Shown in pieces: positions 22,021-31,047 of a stretch of 64,000 nucleotides of DNA. The notes under the pieces were generated by a model. It was given only the letters and a program-made list of their open reading frames with translations, did not search any database and had not been told where the DNA came from. The first letter of the stretch is position 1. Each line of letters starts with the position of its first letter. Source of the stretch: Glaciozyma antarctica PI12 (taxonomy: Eukaryota; Basidiomycota; Microbotryomycetes; Kriegeriales; Camptobasidiaceae); contig KZ627151.1 of NCBI GenBank assembly GCA_002917775.1, positions 322,607 to 386,606 of the forward strand, written 5' to 3'. The translations under genes and the position numbers were made by a program.

Positions 22021-23314
22021 TCAATGATTCTGCGCGTGGAAGACGAGCACGCCGGGGACACCCACCACTTCGAAACCAGCCTTCTTCGCGACCTTTGCCA
22101 GTCCCTCCGTTTCAATCTGTCGTCGAACCCTGTCAGCGAATGCGTCTCGAAGAGCTCGAAGAGAAGAGGACGACGAACCTCGTTCTCGAAGACAAAGGTC
22201 GGGAAAGTGACTCCTTCGCGATGAACGTGCGCTTTGACGAGCGTGAAGGTGCATCCGATACCGTCGAGAGGGACGTCCGCAAGTCCGAGATGGGTCGGCA
22301 TGTCGACGAGATGAGATCGCGCCGTGTGGAGTTCCCGATACCCTGCATTTCGCGTCAGCTCTTGTTTTCCACGTACTTCAACCTCAGCGCACCTTCCACG
22401 AGGAGAATGTCCGGACCCAGCTTCGCAATCAGCGCGAGGCTCTCCTCGGTTTCGGCAAAGCTGTTCCACCTCATCAGCTCCTTCTCCTGTCTCCAGCTGC
22501 ACGGCACTCACTTATTGCGATCAAAGCCCCAAAAGTCCCAGCTCTTCTCCTGGTGCCACAGCGTGTTGGGCACGACGATATCCTTGTTGACTCCCATCAA
22601 ATCCATCAAGATGTCGGGATCGTACCGCACCACGTCCACGTCCAGCCACAGCACCCAGGCGTGATCGTGGCGCAGAGCTCCAGTGAGAAGGTAATTCCTC
22701 GCCCGTGCGATGAACGCGCGCCGAACGGGCTGGCCCTCAAAGCCGTGGCGCGCCGCGGACGCGAGGTTGAAGTGGAAGTTGCGTTGCAGGCTGCACGCCG
22801 GACGTCAGCTCCTCCCTCCTTCCCTGAGCTCCTGGACGTACATCGTGATGCTATCGTACTGCCGTCCCTTTGGCCTCCTCGCCAACCGCGCCGCGTGTGC
22901 CTTGAGCTTCGACAGCGTCCCGTCCGATGAGTCGGAGACGAGGAAGCCCAGCGAGATGAGATGAGGCGGGTAGTTGAGGTGGTCCAGGTTGTCAAAGTAC
23001 TCGTCCAGCCATGGTCCGCCGTCCTTGAGCGGGGTGAGGATGAGGATCTTCTGGTTCGCGAGGTGGCCTCGAGGAGAGGCGGTAAGCGGGGTGAGGTCGT
23101 AGGAGGTGATGAGGGTGCCGCCGGGGGTGGGGGAGAGGAGGCGGGTGATGAGGAGAGTGAGGAAGACGGAGAGGAGGGCGATACCGAGTCGGGTGGAGAA
23201 GAAGGAGAGGACTGGGGAGGAGAACGCGCGAGGAGTTGGAGCTCGGACGAAGGTCCTCTTGCTCTTGCTGCCCCACGCTGGAGAGCTCGTGTTGGACCGA
23301 CTTGGGCTGTTCAT
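22021..23314 (-). CDS. Anp1/Mnn9/Van1-family mannosyltransferase (Golgi)
   Basis: Type II Golgi glycosyltransferase extending alpha-1,6-mannose backbones. Start MNSPSRSNTSSPAWGSKSKR at 23312-23314, then one membrane anchor LGIALLSVFLTLLITRLL. The catalytic domain has ILILTPLKDGGPWLDEYFDN, SLGFLVSDSSDGTLSKLKAH, RAFIARARNYLLTGALRHDH, AWVLWLDVDVVRYDPDILMD with the D-x-D metal site, VPNTLWHQEKSWDFWGFDRN, and after splicing GYRELHTARSHLVDMPTHLG and LDGIGCTFTLVKAHVHREGV, ending VVGVPGVLVFHAQNH at 22021. These blocks are characteristic of the Anp1 family. A longer N-terminus starting at 23425 would add a non-ATG start and was not chosen. Seven or so exons. Confidence 0.85.
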
Positions 23315-23523
23315 CCAGTCAACCTTGGCCACGAAGTGGACTGAGCCTGAGCTGGGCCAAGAAGGGAAGAGCAGCGTTGGCCTGACGAGGTGAACACCTC
23401 GCTGCCGAGACGGAGAGACACTCAACCTGCGTCTCGTGCGTCTTTCTCGTTTCGAGCAATAATACAGAACGGCGACTACAGATCAAGCGATGATTTCCAC
23501 AAAAGCAGCAAATCCCACGCGCA

Positions 23524-25638
23524 CTACTTCTCCCACTCCATCTCACAAACGACGCTGATCCTCGCCCCTTCCTCCGCGAGCTTCCTCGCCATCTTCTCCC
23601 ACTCCCTCCACTCCTCTCCCGTCCTCCCATCCGCCCTCACCCTCACTCCAACCCACTCCAACTTCGCTCCACTCTTCCCAAGCGCATCGACAACATCCGC
23701 ATCCCAACTCGGTACCCCCTCCTCATCCACCAACCTCACCTCCCTCAGCGCTCCGCACGTCCGAAGCACCTTCGCAAAGTCGGAGATCCCGCGCTTCCCC
23801 TCTCCCTCCACCTCCACCGGTCGCGTCTCCCCGACTTCCCAGTCCAAGGTAGGCTGCCACGCACCGCGCCGCGTGATGGAGAGGTGTTCGAGCGTTTTGG
23901 AATGCGCGACCAGGGCGGAGAGGAGGGACGAGTCGGAGAAGGCGGCGGTAAAGTTGAGGTGGAGGACGCGGAGAGTGTTGTGGGCTGGGCCGAGGAAGAG
24001 GGCGAGAGAGAGGTGGAGGGAGGGAGCGGTGGTGTGCTGAGGGAGGGACGCCGAAGGGGAGACGAAGGTGTTGGGAATGTGGGAGGGTGTCGAGTACTCC
24101 TGCGTGAAGTGCCGAAATTGGTTCGAAGAGGTTGGGAAGTCGGAGAGGTTGTTGGATGGGATGAGGGGTGGGGGCTCGTCTCCGTCGCCGCTGACGAGCC
24201 GACGCAGGTCCTCTTCGGGAGCGAAAGAGGTCGCAGCGTCGACCTCAGCGAGAGGAGAACCGGCCTCGCTATCGATCCCCCATTCCTCTCGCACTCGAGC
24301 CGCAATTTCCTCCCTCTCCACCTCCTGCACACTCTCCCCCGTCCAGGCGTCATCCCAGCTCTGCACAGGCTGCGCATCGCCCCAGCTGGACTCGAAACTC
24401 CTGACTCCGACTCCAAGAAGACGACACTCCTCGAGCTGCCACTTCGCAGGCTGGTCGTACGTCCCTTCGCCGACGAGCATGACGTTTTGGAGGTCGAGAC
24501 GGCGGAGCGAAGTTGAGGCATCCTTGATCGTCGAGTCCTGGTCGGAGGAGAGGGAGAGAGAAGGAATGGTGCTGCGAAGAGTGAAGGTGTACTCTCCTGA
24601 GGCCGAGAGCAGCTGTTGCGATTGAGAGTCGTTTGAGGGATGGTGGACGGTGAGAGAGGTGAGCGAACGGGAGAGGTGGGGGAGGAAGGTGTCCGGGACG
24701 GTCGAGGCGGGGAAGGAGAGCTTGATTGATGTGGGTTTGGAGAGGAAGGAGAGGCTGTTGATGTATGTGGGCTCGTAGGAAAGGAAAGTGCTCGAATGGG
24801 TGTTGAACGGATTCGAGCTGAAGATGTTGTCGAGGTAGGCTTTTACATCCATGAGGTCTTCGATCGAAAGTTCGCGCAGAACGCGATCGCAGAGCTCCTC
24901 CATCCTGAGCTTGTCGAGCTCCTCGCCCGTTGCATCCTGGCCCGGGATTTGGCGTCCGTCGTCCTCCCCCCCACGGTCCTGCACAAGATCCTGCTCCTCC
25001 CTCAAGCTTTCGATCGTAGCCTTGATCAGCGGGATTTCCGTGATCGTCGCCCTAACATTGCCGAGTGCCAGCTCCATCGAATGGCACATCTCCGCGAGTG
25101 CGGGATGGGAAGCGAAGATTTCGAGAACGCGACCAGATTGAACGACTGTGTCGATCTGGAGATGGCAGAAGAGGTGCTTCTGGACCGGGTGGACGAACGG
25201 GGAGGCGACGAGGGCGAGGGAGCGAAGGTCGGCATGGGAGAGCGAGGGTTCGGCGACGAGCTCGGCGACCAGAGTTGGGAGGTGGAGAAAGGCGAGCATC
25301 GCGGGAGGTGCGGAAAGCCCTAGGCGCTGGAATGGGACTGTGAAGTCCTTGGACGCCTGCGAAGGCTCGCCTGCCTTGTCGAGCCACCCCTGCTCCTTTC
25401 GAAAGGCGTCGAGCGCCGTCGCGACGGGGTCAGCTTGAGGGACGACGTCTTCAAATCCAGCGTCCGAGTCGTAGCCCTCGAAAGCGTCCGAGTCGTAGCC
25501 TTCGTAGTCGTCCTCATCCTCTGCGCCTGTCCCCATCTCCTCGTCGGCTGCAGCGTGCGACCCCGCTGGCTCATCGTCGGCCGGAGCAGCCGCAAGAGCT
25601 TCCTCCGAGAGAGCTGGCGGTTCGTCGTTCGGGTTCAT
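23524..25638 (-). CDS. Unknown 704-residue protein, leucine-rich/F-box-like
   Basis: Single uninterrupted frame, unusual in this intron-rich window. The N-terminus is acidic with a short internal duplication (EGYDSDAFEGYDSDAGFEDV). The segment LAFLHLPTLVAELVAEPSLS, HADLRSLALVASPFVHPVQK resembles the F-box-like start of fungal leucine-rich proteins (x-L-P-x-L-V-x-x-I followed by x-L-x-x-L-x-L-V). Later parts have LRR-like spacing: TSLRRLDLQNVMLVGEGTY, HNTLRVLHLNFTAAFSDSSL, SALVAHSKTLEHLSITRRG, TCGALREVRLVDEEGVPSW. It ends SVVCEMEWEK at a TAG-equivalent stop at 23524. If the F-box reading is right it would be an SCF substrate adaptor, but no confident family assignment is made. Confidence 0.7.
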   Translation of the reverse strand: MNPNDEPPALSEEALAAAPADDEPAGSHAAADEEMGTGAEDEDDYEGYDSDAFEGYDSDAGFEDVVPQADPVATALDAFRKEQGWLDKAGEPSQASKDFTVPFQRLGLSAPPAMLAFLHLPTLVAELVAEPSLSHADLRSLALVASPFVHPVQKHLFCHLQIDTVVQSGRVLEIFASHPALAEMCHSMELALGNVRATITEIPLIKATIESLREEQDLVQDRGGEDDGRQIPGQDATGEELDKLRMEELCDRVLRELSIEDLMDVKAYLDNIFSSNPFNTHSSTFLSYEPTYINSLSFLSKPTSIKLSFPASTVPDTFLPHLSRSLTSLTVHHPSNDSQSQQLLSASGEYTFTLRSTIPSLSLSSDQDSTIKDASTSLRRLDLQNVMLVGEGTYDQPAKWQLEECRLLGVGVRSFESSWGDAQPVQSWDDAWTGESVQEVEREEIAARVREEWGIDSEAGSPLAEVDAATSFAPEEDLRRLVSGDGDEPPPLIPSNNLSDFPTSSNQFRHFTQEYSTPSHIPNTFVSPSASLPQHTTAPSLHLSLALFLGPAHNTLRVLHLNFTAAFSDSSLLSALVAHSKTLEHLSITRRGAWQPTLDWEVGETRPVEVEGEGKRGISDFAKVLRTCGALREVRLVDEEGVPSWDADVVDALGKSGAKLEWVGVRVRADGRTGEEWREWEKMARKLAEEGARISVVCEMEWEK

Positions 25639-25891
25639 GGTCGAGGGTCCCGCAGTCTCGTGGGAGGAGAGTGTGGGCGGAGGTCGGGGGAGGTTGGGGA
25701 GCGGACTGCGCGGGAGAGGTGTGAGTGTCGTCTCGACGACGACGCCGGTTGAGCAAGACGTACCTGGCGAACGAACTCAAGGTGACCTTCGGCCGAGCTA
25801 CGCGAACGTATCGAGTCAATGGTAGGAGGAAGAGGTCAACGCGAGACCGTCCGCCCAGGGTTGTTCTCCTCCCCCACCCTCGACAACAGCG
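25639..25891. promoter_or_regulatory. Divergent promoter, 704-residue gene / DUF7918-like gene
   Basis: 253 bp between divergent starts, GC-rich, with no gene-like frame. Contains both promoters. Confidence 0.4.
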
Positions 25892-26860
25892 ATGCCTCAA
25901 GGCTCCGGCTCAGTCTTTGCCTTCCTCACAGTGGGGGGTCTCGCCCTTCCAGAGTACAAGCTGAGCACCACCGGAGCCGTCACGACCGTCTTCGTCGAGT
26001 CGACTCCCGATCAAGAATGGCAGCTCTCGTACGGCACCAAGGGCAACCCAGGCGCTGACATCGACGTTCGGATCATGGTCGATGGCAAGCGGGTTGAAAA
26101 GGCTCATCTACGTAACAACGGCGCGGGACAGGTGCTGAGACGCTGCGAGGGAAACCTGAGCAAGGATCGGACCACTGTCGCGCCTTTCATCTTTACGCGT
26201 CTCCAGGTTGGGGGTGAGTGGAAAGGGCCTCAAGGGAGGAGGGTAGAGCTAATCTTTGCTGCAGATTCGGACGATGAGGGAGTCCTCACGACGGAGGAGC
26301 ACGCGATCAAGTCTTCACGCATGGCATCCTCAGTCCTCGAGTCCCTAAGCCAGCTTCGAGGCGTACCGATGCTGTGGCTACGAGCTTCCAAGTCAAGGTG
26401 CACGAGAAGGTCAAGAAGGCGGCTAGCGAGACGACGACGTGAGCCCCCTTCCTCCCTCACTAACGGCTCTCGACTCATGCGACAACGGCAGCTTTGGAGC
26501 TTTTCGAGCGAGGAAAACCGCCTCATACACCGACCTCCCGCCGAAGCCTCGAAGCCCATGCACGCTCTCCCTCCCCAGCTGCCTCCGCCTCCGCCCGTTC
26601 CGGCTTTCGACCCCAGCGCTGCTATGAAAGAGCTGGACAACTTGCAGAAGGAGATCGGAGCTGCAGCGAGCGGGAGTGGGAGCGGGAAGAGGGTCAAGGA
26701 GGAGAAGGACGTCAAGCCTCGTGCAAGTGGGAGTGGAAGGACGATCGTGCTGGAACTGAGCGACGATGAGGAAGAGGGAGCGAGGAAGAAGGTCAAGAGG
26801 GAGAAGGTGGTCAAGAGGGAGAAGGCAGCATCGGTCATGATTGACTTGACGTCCGATTGA
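25892..26860 (+). CDS. DUF7918-like fungal protein with C-terminal SUMO-interaction-like motifs
   Basis: Start MPQGSGSVFAFLTVGGLALP at 25892. The first exon reads TTVFVESTPDQEWQLSYGTK and DIDVRIMVDGKRVEKAHLRN, the pattern of the uncharacterised fungal DUF7918 family (defined by D-V-R-I-x-x-D-G). An intron at 26213-26265 joins to SDDEGVLTTEEHAIKS. The most family-like continuation, GILSPRVPKPASRRTDAVAT then SFQVKVHEKVKKAASETTT (compare V-H-E-K-x-K-K-A), is in another frame, and the C-terminus (AAMKELDNLQKEIGAAASGS, RTIVLELSDDEEE, VMIDLTSD) returns to the first frame. So the open 322-residue frame is continuous, but its middle is probably read out of frame. The two hydrophobic-acidic motifs IVLELSDDEEE and VMIDLTSD look like SUMO-interaction motifs. 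No enzymatic function is known. Confidence 0.65.
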   Translation: MPQGSGSVFAFLTVGGLALPEYKLSTTGAVTTVFVESTPDQEWQLSYGTKGNPGADIDVRIMVDGKRVEKAHLRNNGAGQVLRRCEGNLSKDRTTVAPFIFTRLQVGGEWKGPQGRRVELIFAADSDDEGVLTTEEHAIKSSRMASSVLESLSQLRGVPMLWLRASKSRCTRRSRRRLARRRREPPSSLTNGSRLMRQRQLWSFSSEENRLIHRPPAEASKPMHALPPQLPPPPPVPAFDPSAAMKELDNLQKEIGAAASGSGSGKRVKEEKDVKPRASGSGRTIVLELSDDEEEGARKKVKREKVVKREKAASVMIDLTSD

Positions 26861-27176
26861 GGGAGGGGGAGCTTGTTGTTATCGTTTTGCATTGTCAGTT
26901 CTCGTTTTGTGCTTGCTTGCTTGGGAGCTGCAAAGCGTCCCGCTTAGAGCGGATGGAAGAGATGGGCTGTTGTGCGAAGGTGAGGAGGGACTTGGGCGAG
27001 TGGGCTCTTTTGTGGACGCGAAGGAGCAGGGAGGCGTTTGGTGTTGAACTGGTCGAGGAAAGAGGTGAGCAGTCTCGGTCAAGGAGGTGAGAAGTATCAA
27101 CAGTGTAAGATGCAAAGCTGACATGTGTTGTGCGAATTCCCAGTCGCAGAAGTGGCCAAGGAAGGAAGGAGGCTCC

Positions 27177-27210
27177 CGGAGTCCGGACAAGAGCTCGAAA
27201 GGTTCCTCTC
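27177..27210 (+). repeat. 34-bp repeat core, copy 1
   Basis: First of three copies of a core with a GAGCTC (SacI-like) centre and a partial inverted repeat (gagtccggac; its reverse complement is gtccggactc). Copy 2 is at 27365-27398 and an inverted copy is near 43240-43273. Confidence 0.75.
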
Positions 27211-27364
27211 CAGGTAGTCTCTTGGTTCTGAACAGTCCTAGAAAAGAGGTGAGGAGTCTAAACCAATGAGGAGATAAATAAGAACAGAGCAAGACTCAAA
27301 AGAGACATGAACTGTGCGAACTAAGAGTGGGAGAATCGTCGAAGGAAGTAAAGAAGGCCACCGG

Positions 27365-27398
27365 AGTCCGGACAAGAGCTCGAAAGGTTCCTCTCCTC
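27365..27398 (+). repeat. 34-bp repeat core, copy 2
   Basis: Second copy, 188 bp downstream of the first, marking the left border of the segment that recurs in inverted orientation at 41.6-43.3 kb. Confidence 0.75.
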
Positions 27399-27569
27399 GT
27401 CGTCTCTTCCTTCTCACCACTCCTTCACCGCACCTCTCGTCTCGAAACCTCTCTCCACCTCCATCAGCTCACACCACCACTCTTAAGACCTCTCAACTCG
27501 CTCCTCGAAGCCGGCGCCTCTCCTCGTCCCTCCTCGACAACGCCACCCACGCCAGCTCAACTCTTCAAG

Positions 27570-30066
27570 ATGCAGAGCTACTCGAAGCAAGCGGTCTCTT
27601 CAACCCCTCCGAGTAGTCCCAGGAGGATCGGAACGTACAGGCCTCCTCAGCAGCTCTGGAAGCGCGGTGGCGCGAGATCGACCTCGACCTCCCTCAAGAC
27701 GACGAGTGGGTTTAGTTCTCCCTCCAATGCTCTACGTGTATTAATCAGCTTTCTCCTAGCTGCTGCGACCCCGCACCTTACGGGAATCAGCTCGCAAACT
27801 CCAAAGTCGCACATGCCACCAACTATTGAGCACTTCCTCGCCTCTCGGATGGCCCAGCAGCAAGACGATGCAGTTCCAGCACTCGACCTCTCGAACAACA
27901 GCTCCGCTTCCGAGGACAGCGTCCGCAACTCGGACGAAGAAGACCCTCTCGAGCACCCTCACTCGTTCCAGCGCTCCAGGCGATGCACTCCCTTCCCCTC
28001 GCCAAAGTACCAGCTCCCTCCCCACATCGCTCCCCTCTCCGCTATCAACCCGGAGGACTGGAGCTCTTGCACCCCGATCCTCGAGCAGCCGACTCTCCTC
28101 GCCACCGCCCTCCTCCCCCTCACTCCATGCTCCTCGTGCGGAACCGACCCCTCCCTTTCGACGACGTCCTACATCATCCTCTCCTGCGACCACCTCCTCT
28201 GCCGCGCCTGCCTCAACACCCTCGTCAACTCGGTCAGCAACGATCCTCCTCGCGAGCCCGACTGCTTCGCGTGCGGAAGGGAGGCGACGAACTTCCGCGG
28301 AGTCAAGTTCGTCGAAGTTGCGAAGGGAGAGGAGTTTAGAACGCCGAAGAAGAACGTGAGGATCTTGCAGTTTAGGACGCCGGAGACGATCCCGGGACTG
28401 TCGCCGTTCCGCAAGCTCGACTGGAGCGAGTCGATGTCGACGCCTGGGACGACGCCGGAGAGCAGTGGCAGGAAGAGTTCGACCTTTGCGTGCGTTCCTT
28501 CTCCTTTCCTATCCTCACGGATTGCTTACCCTTTTTCGTACACGCAGCTCCCCTTTGAAGAGCGAGATCCCTCAGCCGCAAGCGTGGCAGGTCGTTCGAG
28601 TCGACAACGTCCGTTCCTGTCGCTCCTCTTCGATGTTTCGCGCGCTAACCTCGCCCCGCAGATCCCTTGGGACCTCACCGTCGCCGATGTTACTTCCTGG
28701 ATCCCTTCTTCGGTCTCGGTGATCACGAGTGAGACGCAGCCGCTCTCGATTCACATTCTCTGCAACCGGTTCGCTGTCTCGCTTCGCAGGATGTTTTCGA
28801 ATCGCTAACCTCCTCGCAGCCACGACTGCCGCACGCTCAACAGTTTCTACATCGAGCTCCCCACTCTCGCTGCTGCTCAGTCCCTCGTGCGCCTCAAGAA
28901 CGGCAAGACGATCCAAGGACGTCCGATCTCGGTCGTCCTTTCGAGTCAGACGGAGCTTCTCGAGAACGTCAGTCCTTTCGCTTTCGCTGGCGCTGTCTTC
29001 TTTCTAACGCGGATATTCTTGCAGATCTTCCCGGCTTGGGATGCAGGCTTCGACGGCGTCGACGCTGCCGATCCTGCGAACGACGGAGTCCTCATCACGA
29101 CCGCGGACCTCGAGGGACTCATCGAGCTCTGTCGACTCGAGGTGAGCTGAGCTCCTTCCCAACATCGTTCGAGCGGGGACTGACCCTACTTTCGCAGGCT
29201 CCTCACGCCATCAAGGCTCCCGAGCGTGCGTTCCTTCAGGTTGCGACGATTCTCATCAAGGTCCGTCCGCCTCGCCATCCTCTTCGTCAACATTGCTGAA
29301 CTTGTGCACGCAGCTCCCCTGGCACCAACCCGAAGTCTACTCGGAGAAGCTCACTGCCCGCATCTTCCACACGGTCGAAGGTGCGCCCTTTTTCGCTTCT
29401 CGCTCTTCGTGTCATTTCACCGTCGATGCGTATTAGCATCTCTCACTGCTCTTTTCGCTCACGAGGACAAGTTCAAGAGCTCGCAAGATTACGACAGCGT
29501 TCTCAGCATTCTCGTGCGTCTTTTCGTCGTCCTTGCGATGATCCCTGACGAAGCGATCTCTTGCGCAGCTCAATGCAGCCCGTGCCTGCCCTGGTACGTT
29601 CTTAACGTCTCGCGACCTCTTCGACAGTCACTAACTCTCCTTCACGCCTAGGATTCCGCTCGGCCCAGAAAAACAAGCTCCTTCTCCTCGCCGGCGCGAT
29701 CGACGACCTCCCGGATTCCGTGCGTTCCCTCCTCCCTCTCGCGGCCCTCACTAGAAAGCTCGAATCCAGATCCACTCTCTTTCGCTGAACGACCTTCGTT
29801 CCCCGACCCTCGATCGCACCACCTTTTCGCCTCGCTTCCTTTCGCAGCTCCATATCCCCCCTTCGCAGCTCCCTCGCCAGATCCCCTCGACTCCGACGCG
29901 ACAGACCTCCGATATCCGCAAGAGCTTCGTTCCTTCGCCGAAAAAGACTCTCGAGGAGGACGAGGATCTGGTGGTGAGCGAGATGGCGAGGGAGATGGGG
30001 GTTGGGGAGGAGGTGGTTAGGAAGATCATGGAGGAGGGGTTGAAGAGGCTGAAGCTGGGGGCTTGA
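27570..30066 (+). CDS. RING zinc finger plus RRM-like RNA-binding protein
   Basis: Start MQSYSKQAVSSTPPSSPRRI at 27570. The N-terminus is Ser/Pro-rich. A RING-like finger follows: TPCSSCGTDP, YIILSCDHLLCRACLNTLVN and EPDCFACGREATNFRG (C-x2-C, C-x-H-x2-C-x2-C, C-x2-C). Linker QFRTPETIPGLSPF leads to an RRM-like domain, AWQVVRVDNIPWDLTVADVT, SWIPSSVSVITSETQPLSIH, FYIELPTLAAAQSLVRLKNG and KTIQGRPISVVLSSQTELLE. Helical repeats come after (DGVLITTADLEGLIELCRLE, FLQVATILIKLPWHQPEVYS, HEDKFKSSQDYDSVLSIL). The C-terminus VVSEMAREMGVGEEVVRKIM ends KRLKLGA. About nine exons. Known fungal proteins share this RING-RRM order but lack an established role; RNA-linked ubiquitination is only an inference. A broken inverted copy lies 11.5 kb away. 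Confidence 0.72.
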
Positions 30067-31047
30067 CTGGTGCTGTAGCTTTGCGTTCGTGTTCCTGCAT
30101 TCGTATTCGGTATTCGCATCGTTCGCCAGAGGAAGGAGAAGCTTGTCCGCGGACTTGAAAGAGAGAGATTGAAGGGCTTCGTCTACTCTCCGGTCTCCTC
30201 CTATGGCTCGTACCTGTCTTAGCCGTCTTTATAGCAGACACGAAATCCTCAGAAGGAGTTGGGGAGAGGAGCAACTCTGGAAGGTCTCCTCCTTTCTTTT
30301 TCTGGTGGTGTTGCGCAGCGCAGTGGTGGCGCGTCTCTTTCTGGGCTCAGGAAACACTTTCGTCGCGTTTGCTCGCCATCGCGGTGACCTCTCTCGACCC
30401 CCGATTAGGGGGCAGAGTGGCTCCCTGCGATAATGGTCCGGCTCACAAGTTTACGACCGGTTTCACCCAACGTCGACGGGGGTCAAACTCGAAGGGAAGG
30501 TCGCGAAAACTTCCTATTTTCTGAGGGATCAGAGGAGGCCTATGATTGATCGTACGCACTTTCTCAAGCGTTCAGGAGAGTTAGTTTAGTCACAAGAAGT
30601 GGAAATAGACGGGCGGAGGAGCGAGCACCCCGAGCGTTTTTTTTGAGCCCGAGCCCAAAAGATCGTCTCTCCTCTCCTCACGCCGCCTTCACTCCTTTCA
30701 GACGGCAACCAGACGAACGGCAACGAAATCAGCAGCCAGCGGAGCGGACGACTCACACCCCACCTCTTACCTCGCCGCACGCGAATCAGCTCTCGTCTTG
30801 CGCGCAAGGTCAGTCCCCTTCCCAGATGACAGCAGCGCAGGCGACGCAGGGTAGGAGGAGACTGCTCGAGGGGGAAGCCTGGGGCAGAGGCTCTTGCTCT
30901 GCTGAGCAGAAGCTCACGCGAAGACCCTTGTCAATCGACACCTGGCAGGTGACTGTCGGTGAACCAACCGCTGACCGCTGACACTCACACAGCCAACCTC
31001 GTTCAGCACACCCAAAGAGCTCTTAGTCGACCAGCGGACCGACAACC
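30067..31047. other. Long intergenic region upstream of the MATE transporter
   Basis: 981 bp without a supported gene. The first 130 bp (to about 30195) are the 3' flank also found, about 80 percent similar, in the inverted copy. The rest holds the promoter and leader of the MATE gene. Several short frames exist but lack motifs or consistent splice sites. No tRNA-like box pair was identified. Confidence 0.45.

Larger units (their letters stand above)
26861..27569. other. Intergenic with two imperfect direct repeats, leader of the RING/RRM gene
   Basis: A 709-bp stretch. A segment of about 190 bp occurs twice: roughly 27060-27220 and 27240-27400. The two are diverged overall, but share a near-identical core (ggagtccggacaagagctcg continuing to ggttcctctcc) at 27177-27210 and 27365-27398. 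A third copy of this core, inverted, lies at 43236-43275. The downstream part (27400-27569) is the pyrimidine-rich 5' leader of the next gene and contains several CTCCTC blocks. Confidence 0.7.
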
